A DNA stretch of 64,000 bases from an uncultured Blautia sp. (GTDB lineage: Bacteria > Bacillota > Clostridia > Lachnospirales > Lachnospiraceae). Position numbers and translations under genes: made by a program. The notes beneath the pieces were generated by a model. The model searched no databases. It was given only the letters and a program-made list of their open reading frames with translations, and was not told where the DNA came from. Below are positions 41,912-50,400 of this stretch, one piece after another (the stretch's first letter is position 1; each line of letters starts with the position of its first letter). Where the stretch lies: assembly GCA_900540785.1 (NCBI GenBank), contig UQHF01000018.1:7753-71752 (forward strand). The letters run 5' to 3'.

Positions 41912-44158
41912 TCAGATTCTTGGCTTAATTCCCTTTGTATCGCGCTTGCCAAGGCGTACTTTATGAAGAGGATATTCTTTATTCCCATAAGAAATTGCAT
42001 ATTCCTTATGTCCTTCCAGGAGATATGCGTGTTCCAGTTTATCCCCTTCTGCCAGCTTCATTCCTCTCACGCCAACTGCCGTTTTTTTCATGGAAGCTAC
42101 TTCCTGCTTTAAAAATCGCAGGAAGCTTCCGCCGGCGCTCTGAAGCACCACATGCTCCATCTCATCTGCAGGAGCCACAAAAATAAGTTTATCTCCCTCC
42201 GTCAGCTTTGTGGAGGCAATGGTTCTCTTTGATACATTGAATTCTGCTCCGTCCACCAGCTTACACATAGACATTTCCGTGACAAAAAGAAGTTTGCTCT
42301 GTCCGATCCTGGAAACAGGCGCAACATAAAGCATCTGTTCTGCTCCGCTGTCGTAATTGCTCAGATTATCTGCCGGAACGCCCTTGTCGCGAAAGCGTCC
42401 CATAGGAATATCTGCCGCCTTTATGGTGTGCATTTTTCCGGCATCTGTAAAAATACAGATTTTATCTGTATTCATACAGGTAAACACAAATTTATTTTCT
42501 CCGTGGGCAGCTTCTTTATTTCTCTCATAGGCTGCCTTGTCAATGAGTTTCATATATCCGAAGCGGTCCATTAAGAAGCAGACTTCCATCTCTTCCATCT
42601 TTTTCTCTTCGTAAACAGCCTCTTCCCCGTTTTCAATCGCTGTCTTTCTCGGAGTTCCGTACTCTTTTTTAATGGAATCCAGTTCTTTTGTGATCACACC
42701 TGCCATAGAATCATAATTTTCCAGAATATCCTGATAGCATTCTATGTTTTTCATGGTTTTTTCGTATTCTGCTTCCAGAGCCTCCATCTCCAGACCGATC
42801 AGACGGTAAAGACGCATATCCAGAATTGCAGTTGCCTGGTTTTCTGTAAATCGAAGCTTTGACGCTGCCTTCTCCCCTGTCTTTGTGCGGAAACGGATTC
42901 CCTCTGTCACGCCGCTTACAAGGCATTTCTTTACCTGCTCTCTGTTCTTGCTGCCGCGAAGGATCTCAATGATCAGGTCAATGACGTCACACGCCTTAAT
43001 AAGACCTTCCTGGATTTCTTTTTTCTCCAGCTCTCTTGAGAGAAGCGTATTGTATTTTCTTGTTGTGATCTCAAAGAGAAATTCCACATGATATTCAATA
43101 ACTTTTTTAAGACTCAATGTCTCCGGTCTTCCGTTTGCCACAGCAAGCATATTTACGCCGAACGTGTCCTCGAGCCTTGTTTTTTTGTAAAGCATATTTG
43201 TAAGATTTTCCACATCTGCATCGCGTTTCAGTTCCAGCACAATGCGGATTCCCTCTTTTGAGGACTGGTTGGAAATATCTACAATATCCGTAGTCTTTTT
43301 CGTCTCCACAAGAGACGCCACGTCATTTAAAAACTTTCCAATATTTGCTCCCAGCATGGTATATGGAATTTCTGTGATCACAAGCTGGCGTCTGCCGCCT
43401 TTTAATTTCTCGACCTCCACTTTTCCGCGAAGACGGATTTTACCGGTTCCCGTCTCGTATATTTTCAGAAGCTCGTCCTTGTTGATGACAATTCCCCCTG
43501 TCGGGAAATCCGGTCCTTTTAAGTAGCGCATCAGCCCTTTTACACTGATGTCATTATTTTTCATATATGCTTTTACTGCATCTGCCACCTCTCCCAGATT
43601 ATGCGGCGGAATGCTGGTTGCCATACCGACTGCGATTCCCTCCGCTCCATTTACGAGAAGATTGGGGATTCGCACAGGAAGAACCTCCGGTTCTTTCTCT
43701 GTCTCATCAAAGTTTGGAAGAAAATCCACCACATTTTTGTCAAGATCCTCAAGAAACACTTCCTGAGTCAGTTTTTCCAGACGCGCCTCTGTGTATCGCA
43801 TGGCAGCCGCGCCGTCTCCTTCGATGGAACCAAAGTTTCCGTGACCGTCTACAAGGGTTTTTCCTTTTTTAAATTCCTGCGCCATCACGACAAGCGCTTC
43901 ATAAATAGAGCTGTCTCCGTGAGGGTGGTATTTACCCATTGTATCTCCCACAATACGGGCACATTTTCTATATGGTCTGTCGTAACGGATTCCAAGTTCA
44001 TACATATCATAGAGGGTTCTTCTCTGCACCGGCTTTAAACCGTCCCGCACATCCGGAAGGGCTCTTGATACGATTACACTCATGGCATAGTCAATATACG
44101 ACTTCTGCATAATCTCCGAGTAATCTGTGCGAATAATATTGTCCTGTTTTGTTTCCAT
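41912..44158 (-). CDS. parC: Type II topoisomerase subunit A (ParC/GyrA family)
   Basis: 748 residues. The breakage-reunion subunit: YAMSVIVSRALPDVRDGLKPVQRR, HPHGDSSIYEAL (quinolone region with Ser and Glu), and the catalytic Tyr in AMRYTEARL. The C-terminal beta-pinwheel is short and I see no clear GyrA box (QRRGGKG), which argues for topoisomerase IV rather than gyrase; a gyrA assignment cannot be excluded without phylogeny. Encoded 10 nt after the subunit B gene. Confidence 0.85.
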   Translation of the reverse strand: METKQDNIIRTDYSEIMQKSYIDYAMSVIVSRALPDVRDGLKPVQRRTLYDMYELGIRYDRPYRKCARIVGDTMGKYHPHGDSSIYEALVVMAQEFKKGKTLVDGHGNFGSIEGDGAAAMRYTEARLEKLTQEVFLEDLDKNVVDFLPNFDETEKEPEVLPVRIPNLLVNGAEGIAVGMATSIPPHNLGEVADAVKAYMKNNDISVKGLMRYLKGPDFPTGGIVINKDELLKIYETGTGKIRLRGKVEVEKLKGGRRQLVITEIPYTMLGANIGKFLNDVASLVETKKTTDIVDISNQSSKEGIRIVLELKRDADVENLTNMLYKKTRLEDTFGVNMLAVANGRPETLSLKKVIEYHVEFLFEITTRKYNTLLSRELEKKEIQEGLIKACDVIDLIIEILRGSKNREQVKKCLVSGVTEGIRFRTKTGEKAASKLRFTENQATAILDMRLYRLIGLEMEALEAEYEKTMKNIECYQDILENYDSMAGVITKELDSIKKEYGTPRKTAIENGEEAVYEEKKMEEMEVCFLMDRFGYMKLIDKAAYERNKEAAHGENKFVFTCMNTDKICIFTDAGKMHTIKAADIPMGRFRDKGVPADNLSNYDSGAEQMLYVAPVSRIGQSKLLFVTEMSMCKLVDGAEFNVSKRTIASTKLTEGDKLIFVAPADEMEHVVLQSAGGSFLRFLKQEVASMKKTAVGVRGMKLAEGDKLEHAYLLEGHKEYAISYGNKEYPLHKVRLGKRDTKGIKPRI

Positions 44159-44168
44159 AATCTATCTC

Positions 44169-46094
44169 CTAAATATCAAGCTCTGCATCCTGTGCATGTT
44201 CGTAAATAAATGCCTTTCTCGGGGGAACTTCGCTTCCCATAAGAATTTCCGTCACACTGGAAGCAAGACGGGCATCTTCAATTTCCACACGCTTCATCAT
44301 TCTTGTTTCCGGGTTTAAAGTAGTATCCCAAAGCTGCTGGGCGTCCATCTCTCCAAGACCTTTATATCTCTGAAGAGTAAAGCTTCCCGGCTTGTGGTTT
44401 TTCCGGTAACGCTCAAGCGCCTTGTCATCGTAGAGATACTCCTCCGGACCTTTTTTCGGCATGGCTTTATATAAAGGCGGCATGGCAATATATACGTGTC
44501 CCTCATAAATCAGTTCCGGCATAAACCGGTAAAATAAGGTAAGAAGAAGGGTAGAAATATGAGCGCCGTCCACATCGGCATCTGCCATGATCACAATTTT
44601 ATCATAGCGGAGCTTTGTAATATCAAAATCATTTCCGTATCCTTCAGAGAAACCGCAGCCAAAAGCATTGATCATGGTTTTAATTTCTGCATTTGCCAGC
44701 ACCTTGTCAATGGTCGCTTTTTCCACATTCAGGATCTTTCCTCTGATTGGAAGGATCGCCTGATAATTTCGGTCTCTTGCTGTTTTCGCAGAACCGCCCG
44801 CAGAATCTCCCTCCACAATAAAAATCTCGCAGAGAGCCGGGTCTTTTTTCTCACAGTTTGCAAGTTTCCCGTTGGAATCGAAGGAATACTTCTGTTTCGT
44901 GAGAAGATTTGTCTTTGCCCGTTCCTCTGTCTTTCGTATCTTCGCTGCTTTTTCCGCACAGGAAAGCACAGCCTTTAAAACCTCAAGATTCCTGTCAAAA
45001 TAAAGGACGAGCTGCTCGCCCATTACTTTTCCTGTCGCTCTTGCCGCGTCCTGATTGTCAAGCTTTGTCTTTGTCTGCCCTTCAAATCTTGGCGCCGGGT
45101 GCTTGATAGAAACAACGGCTGTCATTCCGTTTCGAATATCCGCGCCTGTGAAATTTGCATCTTTTTCTTTGAGAACGCCGATCTCACGGGCATATGTATT
45201 CATAACCGTCGTAAAGGTTGTTTTAAATCCAGTCAGATGGGTTCCGCCCTCTGCATTATAAATGTTGTTGCAGAATCCGAGGACGTTTTCCCGGAACTCG
45301 TTTGTAAACTGAAACGCAGCCTCCACCTGGATTCCCTCTGCCTCACCTTTTATATACACAGGTTCATGTAGGGCTTCCACATTGTGGTTCAGATCACGGA
45401 TAAAACCAATGATGCCCTCCGGCTCATGAAACTCTATTTTTTCCGGCTCCTCTTTTCTTTTGTCCTCAAAGCAAATGGTAAGTTCCGGATTTAAGTATGC
45501 GGTCTCATGGAGGCGGCTTTTTACCTCTGTTGCGGAAAATCTTGTCTTTTCAAAAATCTCCGGGTCAGGAAGAAAATTAATGCAGGTTCCAGTCTGTCTC
45601 GTTCTTCCAAGCTTTGGAAGCAGTCCTTCTTCCAGCTCAAGTGTGGGAATCCCTCTCTCATAGTGATCGTGGTGAACGTATCCGTCCCTGCTGATTTTTA
45701 TATCAAGATATGTGGACAGGGCATTCACGACAGAGGAGCCTACGCCATGAAGACCACCGCTTGTCTTGTATGCAGAATTATCAAATTTTCCTCCTGCGTG
45801 TAAGGTAGTAAAAACAAGACGTTCTGCGGAAACGCCTTTTTCGTGCATATCTACAGGAATTCCTCTTCCGTTGTCTTCCACTGTACAGGATCCGTCTTTT
45901 TCCAGCACTACATGAATTCTGCTGCAGTATCCTGCAAGATGTTCGTCCACTGCATTATCTACAATTTCATATATCAGATGGTTCAGTCCTTTTCTGGAAA
46001 CACTTCCTATATACATACCAGGACGCTTTCTTACTGCCTCCAGTCCTTCCAGAACAGAAATACTGGCTGCATCATAGGTGTTCTTTTTTGGCAT
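44169..46094 (-). CDS. parE: Type II topoisomerase subunit B (ParE/GyrB family)
   Basis: About 641 residues, normal for ParE/GyrB. The GHKL ATPase has EIVDNAVDEHLAGYC, EDNGRGIPVD and GGLHGVGSSVVNALS; the Toprim part has EGDSAGGSAKTARDRNYQA and MADADVDGAHI. The ATG at 46094 (MPKKNTYDA) follows AAAGGAATGGAAGA; a longer in-frame extension to 46280 lies over the promoter and is not coding. Paired with the A subunit downstream and away from dnaA, hence the topoisomerase IV call. Confidence 0.85.
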   Translation of the reverse strand: MPKKNTYDAASISVLEGLEAVRKRPGMYIGSVSRKGLNHLIYEIVDNAVDEHLAGYCSRIHVVLEKDGSCTVEDNGRGIPVDMHEKGVSAERLVFTTLHAGGKFDNSAYKTSGGLHGVGSSVVNALSTYLDIKISRDGYVHHDHYERGIPTLELEEGLLPKLGRTRQTGTCINFLPDPEIFEKTRFSATEVKSRLHETAYLNPELTICFEDKRKEEPEKIEFHEPEGIIGFIRDLNHNVEALHEPVYIKGEAEGIQVEAAFQFTNEFRENVLGFCNNIYNAEGGTHLTGFKTTFTTVMNTYAREIGVLKEKDANFTGADIRNGMTAVVSIKHPAPRFEGQTKTKLDNQDAARATGKVMGEQLVLYFDRNLEVLKAVLSCAEKAAKIRKTEERAKTNLLTKQKYSFDSNGKLANCEKKDPALCEIFIVEGDSAGGSAKTARDRNYQAILPIRGKILNVEKATIDKVLANAEIKTMINAFGCGFSEGYGNDFDITKLRYDKIVIMADADVDGAHISTLLLTLFYRFMPELIYEGHVYIAMPPLYKAMPKKGPEEYLYDDKALERYRKNHKPGSFTLQRYKGLGEMDAQQLWDTTLNPETRMMKRVEIEDARLASSVTEILMGSEVPPRKAFIYEHAQDAELDI

Positions 46095-46126
46095 TCTTCC
46101 ATTCCTTTCTAAACTTGCGCATTTAA

Positions 46127-46154
46127 AACCGGCACTTGCAAAAAAGTGCCGGTT
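46127..46154 (-). promoter_or_regulatory. Stem-loop with T-run in the parE leader
   Basis: AACCGGCACTT pairs with AAGTGCCGGTT (11 bp), and on the minus strand TTTTAAA follows. It lies just after the predicted start of the parE transcript and before its ribosome binding site, the position of an attenuator. Confidence 0.65.
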
Positions 46155-46167
46155 CGTTTCTTTCCAT

Positions 46168-46196
46168 ATTGTATACCAGAAAACATGTTTGGTCAA
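46168..46196 (-). promoter_or_regulatory. Sigma-A promoter of parE-parC
   Basis: On the minus strand TTGACC (46191-46196) and TACAAT (46168-46173) are 17 bp apart. The start would be near 46161, leaving a leader of about 65 nt. Confidence 0.82.
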
Positions 46197-46266
46197 CACT
46201 AAATTCTCTTTGTTTTTCATGCTATTTCTCTTTTTGAAATTTTTTTTATTTTTTTGAAAAAAAGGC

Positions 46267-46295
46267 TTGCATTTTATCAAAACTTGTTATATACT
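46267..46295 (+). promoter_or_regulatory. Sigma-A promoter of the tRNA-Glu pair
   Basis: TTGCAT (46267-46272) and TATACT (46290-46295) are 17 bp apart, 41 bp upstream of the first tRNA. Confidence 0.82.
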
Positions 46296-46335
46296 AAGCA
46301 AGTCGGTTGAGGCAACACAAAAACATATGACATGA

Positions 46336-46407
46336 GGCCAGTTGGTCAAGGGGTTAAGACGCCGCCCTCTCACGGCGGAAACACGGGTTCGATTCCCGTA
46401 CTGGCTG
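46336..46407 (+). tRNA. tRNA-Glu (anticodon CTC), copy 1
   Basis: 72 nt. Acceptor GGCCAGT pairs with ACTGGCT (G-T at the end pair), followed by discriminator G. The anticodon arm is CCGCC-CTCTCAC-GGCGG, giving CTC for GAG codons. The T arm has GGTTCGATTCC. CCA is not encoded. Confidence 0.95.
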
Positions 46408-46459
46408 CTCCAAATATCAGTTTTCTGATATTTACCAAAACACAAAACATATGTCATAT

Positions 46460-46531
46460 GGCCAGTTGGTCAAGGGGTTAAGACGCCGCCCTCTCACGGC
46501 GGAAACACGGGTTCGATTCCCGTACTGGCTG
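46460..46531 (+). tRNA. tRNA-Glu (anticodon CTC), copy 2
   Basis: Identical in sequence to copy 1. The 20 nt in front of both copies also match closely (a CACAAAACATATG-type stretch), so the unit was duplicated in tandem with its leader. CCA is not encoded; a terminator follows directly. Confidence 0.95.
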
Positions 46532-46535
46532 TTTT

Positions 46536-46570
46536 AAAGCATCGAGATGATTCTCGGTGCTTTTCTTTTG
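46536..46570 (+). terminator. Terminator of the tRNA-Glu transcript
   Basis: AAAGCATCGAGA pairs with TCTCGGTGCTTT (one G-T), followed by TTTTCTTTTG. Confidence 0.85.
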
Positions 46571-46586
46571 TTTGTTACCGCCAAAA

Positions 46587-46660
46587 GACAAAAGGCATAA
46601 ATTCACCTTGTTTCTGTAAATCAAGTGAATTTACGCCTTTGTGTCCCACCCGAAAATTTA
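46587..46660 (+). repeat. Truncated relative of the structured repeat (copy C), also the ppk1 terminator
   Basis: GACAAAAGGC at the left and GCCTTTGTGTC at the right enclose a long hairpin (46591-46610 with 46622-46640). They are followed by CCCACCCGAAAAT, which resembles the GCCCCAAAAATG joint of copies A and B after their P2 stem. P3 and P4 are absent. On the minus strand the hairpin is followed by TTTTGTCTTTTG, so it can terminate ppk1. Confidence 0.55.
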
Positions 46661-46682
46661 TCTAGGTATCTTTTTCTGTTTT

Positions 46683-48833
46683 TTACTCTTCTACATCTTC
46701 CGCAGGCTCTGCCGGGATAAATACTCTGCTTTTTTCTTTCTTCGTCTGTTTTTCCTGTGCCCGCTCCGTTGCCTCCCGGCAAAATTCCATCTGAGAATTG
46801 ATCAGAGTTTTTCCGCGTTTATCCTGTTTCTCATAACTGCCGTCACTTTTCAGAAGATGAGCTTTTACATTATCTTTAAATTCCAGAGTCAAAACATGAA
46901 CCAGTTCTTTTTTGATGGCTTCGTCTTCCACAGGAAATACAATTTCCACACGACGGTCAAGATTTCGCGGCATCCAGTCTGCGCTTCCCATATAAATCTC
47001 TTCACTTCCCCCATTATGGAAGTAGAAAATACGGCTGTGCTCCAGAAAATCTCCTACAATAGAACGCACATGGATATTTTCACTCACACCCGGAATCCCC
47101 ACTTTCAGACAGCAGATCCCTCGGACAAGAAGATGGATCTGCACACCACAGGAGGACGCATAATAAAGCGCCGCCATAATCACAGGATCGCACAGAGAAT
47201 TCATTTTTGCCACAATATAAGCAGGGATTCCCTTCTTTGCGTGTTCCGTCTCTCTCTCTATCAGCTTCAGGAAACGATCTTTCATCCAGATTGGCGCAAC
47301 GATCAGTTTATTCCATTTCTTTGGCTCTGAATATCCGGAAAGCATATTAAAGACAGCGGTCGCATCTTCTCCAAACCGTTCGTCACATGTAAAAATACCG
47401 CAGTCTGTATAAAGCTTCGCTGTAGAATCGTTGTAATTTCCAGTTGCCAGATGCACGTATCTGCGGATTCCCGTTTCTTCCCGGCGCACCACAAGGGTAA
47501 TCTTACTGTGAGTTTTTAAGCCCACCAGCCCGTAAATAACATGGCAGCCTGCTTTTTCCAGTTTTTTCGCCCATACAATATTGTTTTCCTCGTCAAAGCG
47601 GGCTTTTAATTCCACAAGAACCGATACCTGCTTGCCGTTTTCTGCTGCCTGGGCAAGGGCTGCGATGATCGGAGAATTTCCGCTGACACGGTAAAGCGTC
47701 TGTTTGATAGCGAGGACATCGGGATCCTTTGCCGCCTGGCGCACAAAATTCACGACAGGGTCAAAGCTCATATACGGATGATGGAGGAATACGTCTCCCT
47801 CACGGATTACTTTAAAAATGTCCTTTTCTTCCCGGAACCGGGGCACAGGAGCAGGAATGTACCTCGGCGTCCTGTACTCATCAAATCCTTCCTGACCGTA
47901 AACCTTCATGAGCATGGTAAGGTCGAGAGGTCCGCTGATCTCAAAAATATCGTCCTCTTTAATTGCAAACTCTGTTTTTAAAATTTTCAGAAGACGGCTG
48001 TCTGTCTTTTCCTGTACCTCCAGACGGATCACCTCGCCCCACTGACGTTTTTTCAGCTGTTTCTGGATTTCCACAAGAAGATCTTCCGCTTCGTCCTCAT
48101 CAATGGTAAGGTCTGCATTTCTCATAATACGGTACGGGTGCGCGCAGACTACATTGTAACTCAAAAACAGCTTTTCAATATTCCGCTCAATGATCTCTTC
48201 CAGAAGAATGACGGTCGTGTCCCCTTTTTTCACAGAAGGAATCTGAATCACTCTAGGAAGAACGGACGGAACCTGCACAGTGGCAAATTCCAGAATCTCT
48301 TTTCCCTTCTTTTTATCCTTTTTGGAAATGAGAGCGCCAATATTTAATGTCTTATTCCGGATAAGAGGAAACGGTCTTGAGGAATCCATTGCCATTGGCG
48401 TCAGAACAGGATACACATTATCCTCAAAGTACCGGTCCACAAACTCTCCCTGTTCTTTATTTAAAAGCTCATGCTCCAAAACAAGGTGCATTCCTGATTT
48501 TGCAAGAGCCGGGAGAAGAGAACGGTTCAGAGTCGTATACTGCATATGCACAAGCTCGTGTGTCTGGACGCTGATTTCTTTCAACTGCTCCCTTGCCGTC
48601 AGACCCGCAATATCTGTTTTTGAATATCCTGCATGAACCTGATCCTTTAAAGATGCCACACGCACCATAAAAAATTCATCCAGATTCGACGCAGTAATAC
48701 TTAAAAATTTCAGTCTTTCAAAAAGAGGAAGACTTTTATCACGGGCTTCGCTTAATACTCTGTCATTAAATTTCAGCCAGCTCAACTCTCTGTTTCCAAA
48801 ATATTCCGGCTTTTCAAATTTTTTAATATCCAT
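46683..48833 (-). CDS. ppk1: Polyphosphate kinase 1
   Basis: 716 residues. It polymerises the gamma phosphate of ATP into polyphosphate through a phosphohistidine. The N-terminal domain begins with NRELSWLKFNDRVL; the phospholipase D-like part has LKARFDEENNIVWAKKLEKAG and the histidine site GLKTHSKITLVVR. YVHLATGNYNDSTAKLYTD and SADWMPRNLDRRVE are typical. Full length. AGGGAGGGAAAT precedes the ATG. Encoded right after the matching Ppx/GppA enzyme. Confidence 0.96.
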   Translation of the reverse strand: MDIKKFEKPEYFGNRELSWLKFNDRVLSEARDKSLPLFERLKFLSITASNLDEFFMVRVASLKDQVHAGYSKTDIAGLTAREQLKEISVQTHELVHMQYTTLNRSLLPALAKSGMHLVLEHELLNKEQGEFVDRYFEDNVYPVLTPMAMDSSRPFPLIRNKTLNIGALISKKDKKKGKEILEFATVQVPSVLPRVIQIPSVKKGDTTVILLEEIIERNIEKLFLSYNVVCAHPYRIMRNADLTIDEDEAEDLLVEIQKQLKKRQWGEVIRLEVQEKTDSRLLKILKTEFAIKEDDIFEISGPLDLTMLMKVYGQEGFDEYRTPRYIPAPVPRFREEKDIFKVIREGDVFLHHPYMSFDPVVNFVRQAAKDPDVLAIKQTLYRVSGNSPIIAALAQAAENGKQVSVLVELKARFDEENNIVWAKKLEKAGCHVIYGLVGLKTHSKITLVVRREETGIRRYVHLATGNYNDSTAKLYTDCGIFTCDERFGEDATAVFNMLSGYSEPKKWNKLIVAPIWMKDRFLKLIERETEHAKKGIPAYIVAKMNSLCDPVIMAALYYASSCGVQIHLLVRGICCLKVGIPGVSENIHVRSIVGDFLEHSRIFYFHNGGSEEIYMGSADWMPRNLDRRVEIVFPVEDEAIKKELVHVLTLEFKDNVKAHLLKSDGSYEKQDKRGKTLINSQMEFCREATERAQEKQTKKEKSRVFIPAEPAEDVEE

Positions 48834-48858
48834 ATTTCCCTCCCGCAGACGTTCCTGC

Positions 48859-50394
48859 CTATATTCTTCTCTTCCGTCTCAACACAAGATGGATTCCGAA
48901 AACCTCTTCAAAAAACTCCACTTTATCTCTCAGAAGTCCAAGCTCCAGAGAAAGATCTCTCGGAGAATCCACGATCACAGAAAGTTCTCTTTCTTTTAAT
49001 ACCGTTCTTATGTCTGTCACCTTCTGATAATGGCTTCTGTCCATTGCGTTTGCAATCCGGAGAATTGCCGTAAGTTTTGCGATCAGGAGATAGTTGTCCC
49101 TGTCCGCCGTTGTCCCGCCTTCGTAAGTACCGTAATGGCGGAACTCCTTTGTATTATAGCGCACTACATTTGCAATAATATTTCTTTCTCTTGTGGAAAG
49201 ACCGATGATTTCCGTCTCCATAATGATCCGATACGAGCATTCCGACACATCTCCCATGCTGATATACTTTCCGCAATCGTGAAGAAGCACTGCAATCTGT
49301 AAAAGAAGTCGCTCTCTTGCTCCCATTCCGTGTACTTTTTTGATACTGTCGAAAATGGCGAGTGCGATCCTCGTTGTTCCATTAATATGATTTTTCCCTG
49401 TAGAATACCGTTTTGCAATGTTTTTAGACGCCACAATAATATCGTTCTCAAAATTGTGGGCGCTTTTTATAAACTTTTTCTTTTCCGCAAAGTCGTATGC
49501 AATTCCGTCAAGAAGAGAAAGTCCGGGCGCCCAGAGGGCTTCTGCATTAAAGACCTCGATAAAGTTTTTGCAGATCACCATAGTCGGAGCTACAAGAGAA
49601 GCATATTCCGGGTCAATCTCCATCATTTCCGAAAGCTGCTGCACCGGCATATCTGCCACCTGCTCATACTTATTCATAAACTCCGCTTTCGTTACAATAT
49701 TGTCCCTTCTCTCCTCCTGAAAAATGGTATCCGTCAGGAAATCTCCCATGAGGATCACATTCTTAATATCCCGATCCTTTAAGTAAAGCCGCTGAAAACT
49801 CATAATGTCATTTCGGATAAATTCCTCTACAAGCTGCCCGTAATGGTTCGATGTCTTTTCCAGTTCTTTTAATCGTTCCCGGACTCTCATACTTCCCATC
49901 TTAAGACTCTGCGTCGTCACAAGCGCATCTTTGTCAAAAAGGGAAACCTGAAGACTTCCGCCTCCCACATCCAGAATGGCAGTTCCCTTCTGGATCATTT
50001 TTTTAAATCCCGTCTCTATGGCTGCAATGGATTTATAGCCCAGAAAATGCTGCTCTGCATTACTTAAAATTTCCACCTGGATCCCGGTTCTCTGAAACAC
50101 CTGCTCTAAAATCACAATGGGATTTTTCAGTTCCCGGAAAACGCTGGTAGCACAGGCTCTGTACTCCTCTGCTCCAAATTCCTTCATCACCCGTTTAAAA
50201 TCAAGAAGGATCTCGCAAAGAGCATCTACCATGTCTCTCTCAAGCTTTCCTCTTGAATACGCACCTTTTCCAAGCTCCAGGCGGTATCGTATGTCTGTCA
50301 GCTCTTTAAATCCCACTTTTCTGGAAAGCTCAAAAATTTTCATGCTTACCTCATAAGAGCCCACATCAATCGCTGCAAATGTTGTAACTGCCAT
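48859..50394 (-). CDS. ppx: Exopolyphosphatase / pppGpp phosphohydrolase, Ppx/GppA family
   Basis: 511 residues. The actin-like ASKHA fold has FAAIDVGSYEVSM, ACATSVFRELKN and ILDVGGGSLQVSLF. A C-terminal HD domain follows (LLHDCGKYISMGD, near residue 355). It should degrade polyphosphate or pppGpp; the adjoining ppk1 favours polyphosphate. It starts 6 nt after the DUF815 gene stop. Confidence 0.92.
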   Translation of the reverse strand: MAVTTFAAIDVGSYEVSMKIFELSRKVGFKELTDIRYRLELGKGAYSRGKLERDMVDALCEILLDFKRVMKEFGAEEYRACATSVFRELKNPIVILEQVFQRTGIQVEILSNAEQHFLGYKSIAAIETGFKKMIQKGTAILDVGGGSLQVSLFDKDALVTTQSLKMGSMRVRERLKELEKTSNHYGQLVEEFIRNDIMSFQRLYLKDRDIKNVILMGDFLTDTIFQEERRDNIVTKAEFMNKYEQVADMPVQQLSEMMEIDPEYASLVAPTMVICKNFIEVFNAEALWAPGLSLLDGIAYDFAEKKKFIKSAHNFENDIIVASKNIAKRYSTGKNHINGTTRIALAIFDSIKKVHGMGARERLLLQIAVLLHDCGKYISMGDVSECSYRIIMETEIIGLSTRERNIIANVVRYNTKEFRHYGTYEGGTTADRDNYLLIAKLTAILRIANAMDRSHYQKVTDIRTVLKERELSVIVDSPRDLSLELGLLRDKVEFFEEVFGIHLVLRRKRRI

Positions 50395-50400
50395 ATTTCT

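Noticed and set aside
46095..46280. N-terminal extension of parE to 46280
   Set aside because: It would run through the promoter and leader hairpin; AAAGGAATGGAAGA marks the ATG at 46094, where family similarity begins.
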